From: UBA9647 sp049522195
Lineage (GTDB): Bacteria; Bacteroidota; Ignavibacteria; UBA10030
Direction of reading: 5' to 3'
Assembly: GCA_049522195.1 (NCBI GenBank)
Contig: JBEKOB010000012.1
Location: forward strand, 1 to 62,458
DNA: 62,458 nucleotides
The notes under the pieces are model-generated. The model saw only the letters and a program-made list of their open reading frames with translations. It made no database searches and had not been told where the DNA came from. Within the stretch, counting starts at the first letter, position 1. Each line of letters starts with the position of its first letter. Of the stretch, positions 61,623-62,458 are shown in pieces. Both the position numbers and the translations under genes were made by a program.

Positions 61623-62458
61623 ATGGCGCAGACAATTCATTTTCGTGATACGAACCTGCTTCCGGTCTGGGAGAAGGTGCAACTGGGAGAGAGATTGAAT
61701 CTTGAGGATGGACTGATCCTCTTCAGGACAACCGATGTCATTTCTCTTGGAATGATGGCGCATGCGGTGCAGAGAGAGCGGAGCGGCGATGCCGTGTATT
61801 TTGTGTTGAATCAGAAAATCGAGCCGACGAACATCTGCGTGCTTGCGTGTAAATTTTGTGATTTTGCGACGAAGAAGGATCGCCCAAAAGCGTACGAGAT
61901 GACGGTGCACGACATTCTCGGCAAGCTCACACCCGAGATCAACGAAGTGCATATCACGGGTGGCTTGCATCCCGATTGGGAATGGGAGTATTATCTCGAC
62001 ATGCTTCGGCAGATCAAACGGTACTTCCCGAACGTCGATATCAAAGCGTTCACGGCTGTCGAAATTGATTTCTTTCACAAGAAGTTCAAGCTTTCGATGG
62101 AAGAAGTTTTGCGCCAGTTGAAGGAAGCCGGACTTGGCACGATGCCGGGGGGCGGCGCCGAGGTGTTTTCGGAGCGGGTCCGCAAGCGATTGTTCAGTTC
62201 AAAGATAGGCGCGAAGGCTTGGCTCGATATTCACAGGACAGCCCACCGGTTGGGGATTCCCACGAACGCCACCATCCTTTACGGCCATATAGAGACCCAG
62301 CAGGAGCGCGTGGAGCATCTGATCAAGCTTAGTGCGTTGCAGGACGAAACGCGCGGCTTCCTGACATTCATTCCTCTCGCATTCCAGCCGGGCGAAACAG
62401 GGATTAAGCCGACGAACCGGTTCACGTCCGCCATCGATGATCTCAAGATGATCGCCGT
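61623..62458 (+). CDS. mqnE: Aminofutalosine synthase, 3' end missing
   Basis: This radical SAM enzyme of the futalosine route joins the enolpyruvyl precursor to aminofutalosine. About 278 residues are in the window and the rest lies beyond the edge. The cluster Cys are Cys72, Cys76 and Cys79 (CVLACKFC), followed by EVHITGGLHPDWEWEYY and GTMPGGGAEVF. ATG 61623 with CAGGA five bases upstream is preferred to the overlapping GTG 61620. MqnC is the closest alternative, but the sequence around the Cys motif and GGLHPD favours MqnE. Confidence 0.88.
   Translation, partial: MAQTIHFRDTNLLPVWEKVQLGERLNLEDGLILFRTTDVISLGMMAHAVQRERSGDAVYFVLNQKIEPTNICVLACKFCDFATKKDRPKAYEMTVHDILGKLTPEINEVHITGGLHPDWEWEYYLDMLRQIKRYFPNVDIKAFTAVEIDFFHKKFKLSMEEVLRQLKEAGLGTMPGGGAEVFSERVRKRLFSSKIGAKAWLDIHRTAHRLGIPTNATILYGHIETQQERVEHLIKLSALQDETRGFLTFIPLAFQPGETGIKPTNRFTSAIDDLKMIA

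Overview
The window is 62,458 bases of dense, GC-moderate bacterial chromosome with about 50 protein genes. All but one (a GH38 alpha-mannosidase) are on the + strand. I saw no tRNA, rRNA, insertion sequence, phage gene or CRISPR array. Gene content points to the Bacteroidota/Ignavibacteriota/Chlorobiota (FCB) group, probably an uncultured lineage outside Bacteroidia. The signs are a DUF4954 protein, a YbeY whose third metal ligand is Asp, late genes of the futalosine menaquinone route, a DUF3108 protein, an Omp85 protein ending in Phe, and a short HPF next to HprK. Promoters look like ordinary sigma-70 sites (TTGnnn, 17 bp, TATATT) rather than the Bacteroidia TTTG/TAnnTTTG type. TTG and GTG starts are common. 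The phylum call is inference.

Layout. 1-2.6 kb: two regulators (a degenerate sigma54-type AAA+ protein and a small AraC-type protein) and sparse DNA. 2.6-10.3 kb: the most distinctive part, holding acyl carrier protein, ADP-forming acyl-CoA synthetase, a NagB-like protein with the catalytic Asp72 changed to Asn, DUF4954, a Re-citrate-synthase-like enzyme and a canonical NagB. It ends at a terminator shared with the convergent mannosidase. 14-19.8 kb: exported amidohydrolase, orphan receiver, Lys-rich-tailed protein, PrmC, Dtd and an alkaline-phosphatase-superfamily enzyme. 19.8-29.2 kb: ComEC, acyl-CoA mutase large subunit, SPOUT methyltransferase, P1 peptidase, pseudouridine synthase, Nudix, PfkB and MtnA. 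29-41 kb: RecO, Deg protease, chorismate synthase, HNH protein, TrpS, ScpA-ScpB-RluB, MalQ and LysS. 41-52.8 kb: CtpA, DUF3108, gamma carbonic anhydrase, MBL protein, hypothetical-YbeY-DUF494-TopA-Xer, HPF-HprK, M23 peptidase and DUF2795. 52.9-62.5 kb: Omp85, HolB, MetG, then UbiA-UbiX-UbiD-MqnE, cut by the window edge.

How it fits together. Most genes are housekeeping functions (translation, segregation, envelope, quinone) in short operons with ATGA overlaps. The 2.6-10.3 kb cluster joins amino-sugar deamination with acetyl-CoA/ATP chemistry and a citrate-forming enzyme, and carries an inactive-looking NagB paralogue and a beta-helix protein of unknown function. It is the best candidate for an undescribed system. 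Other points of note are an AraC-like operator pair, a 150-nt promoter-leader-terminator unit at 45.2 kb, two genes that start right behind a terminator, and a ScpB with a long acidic tail ending in a basic helix.
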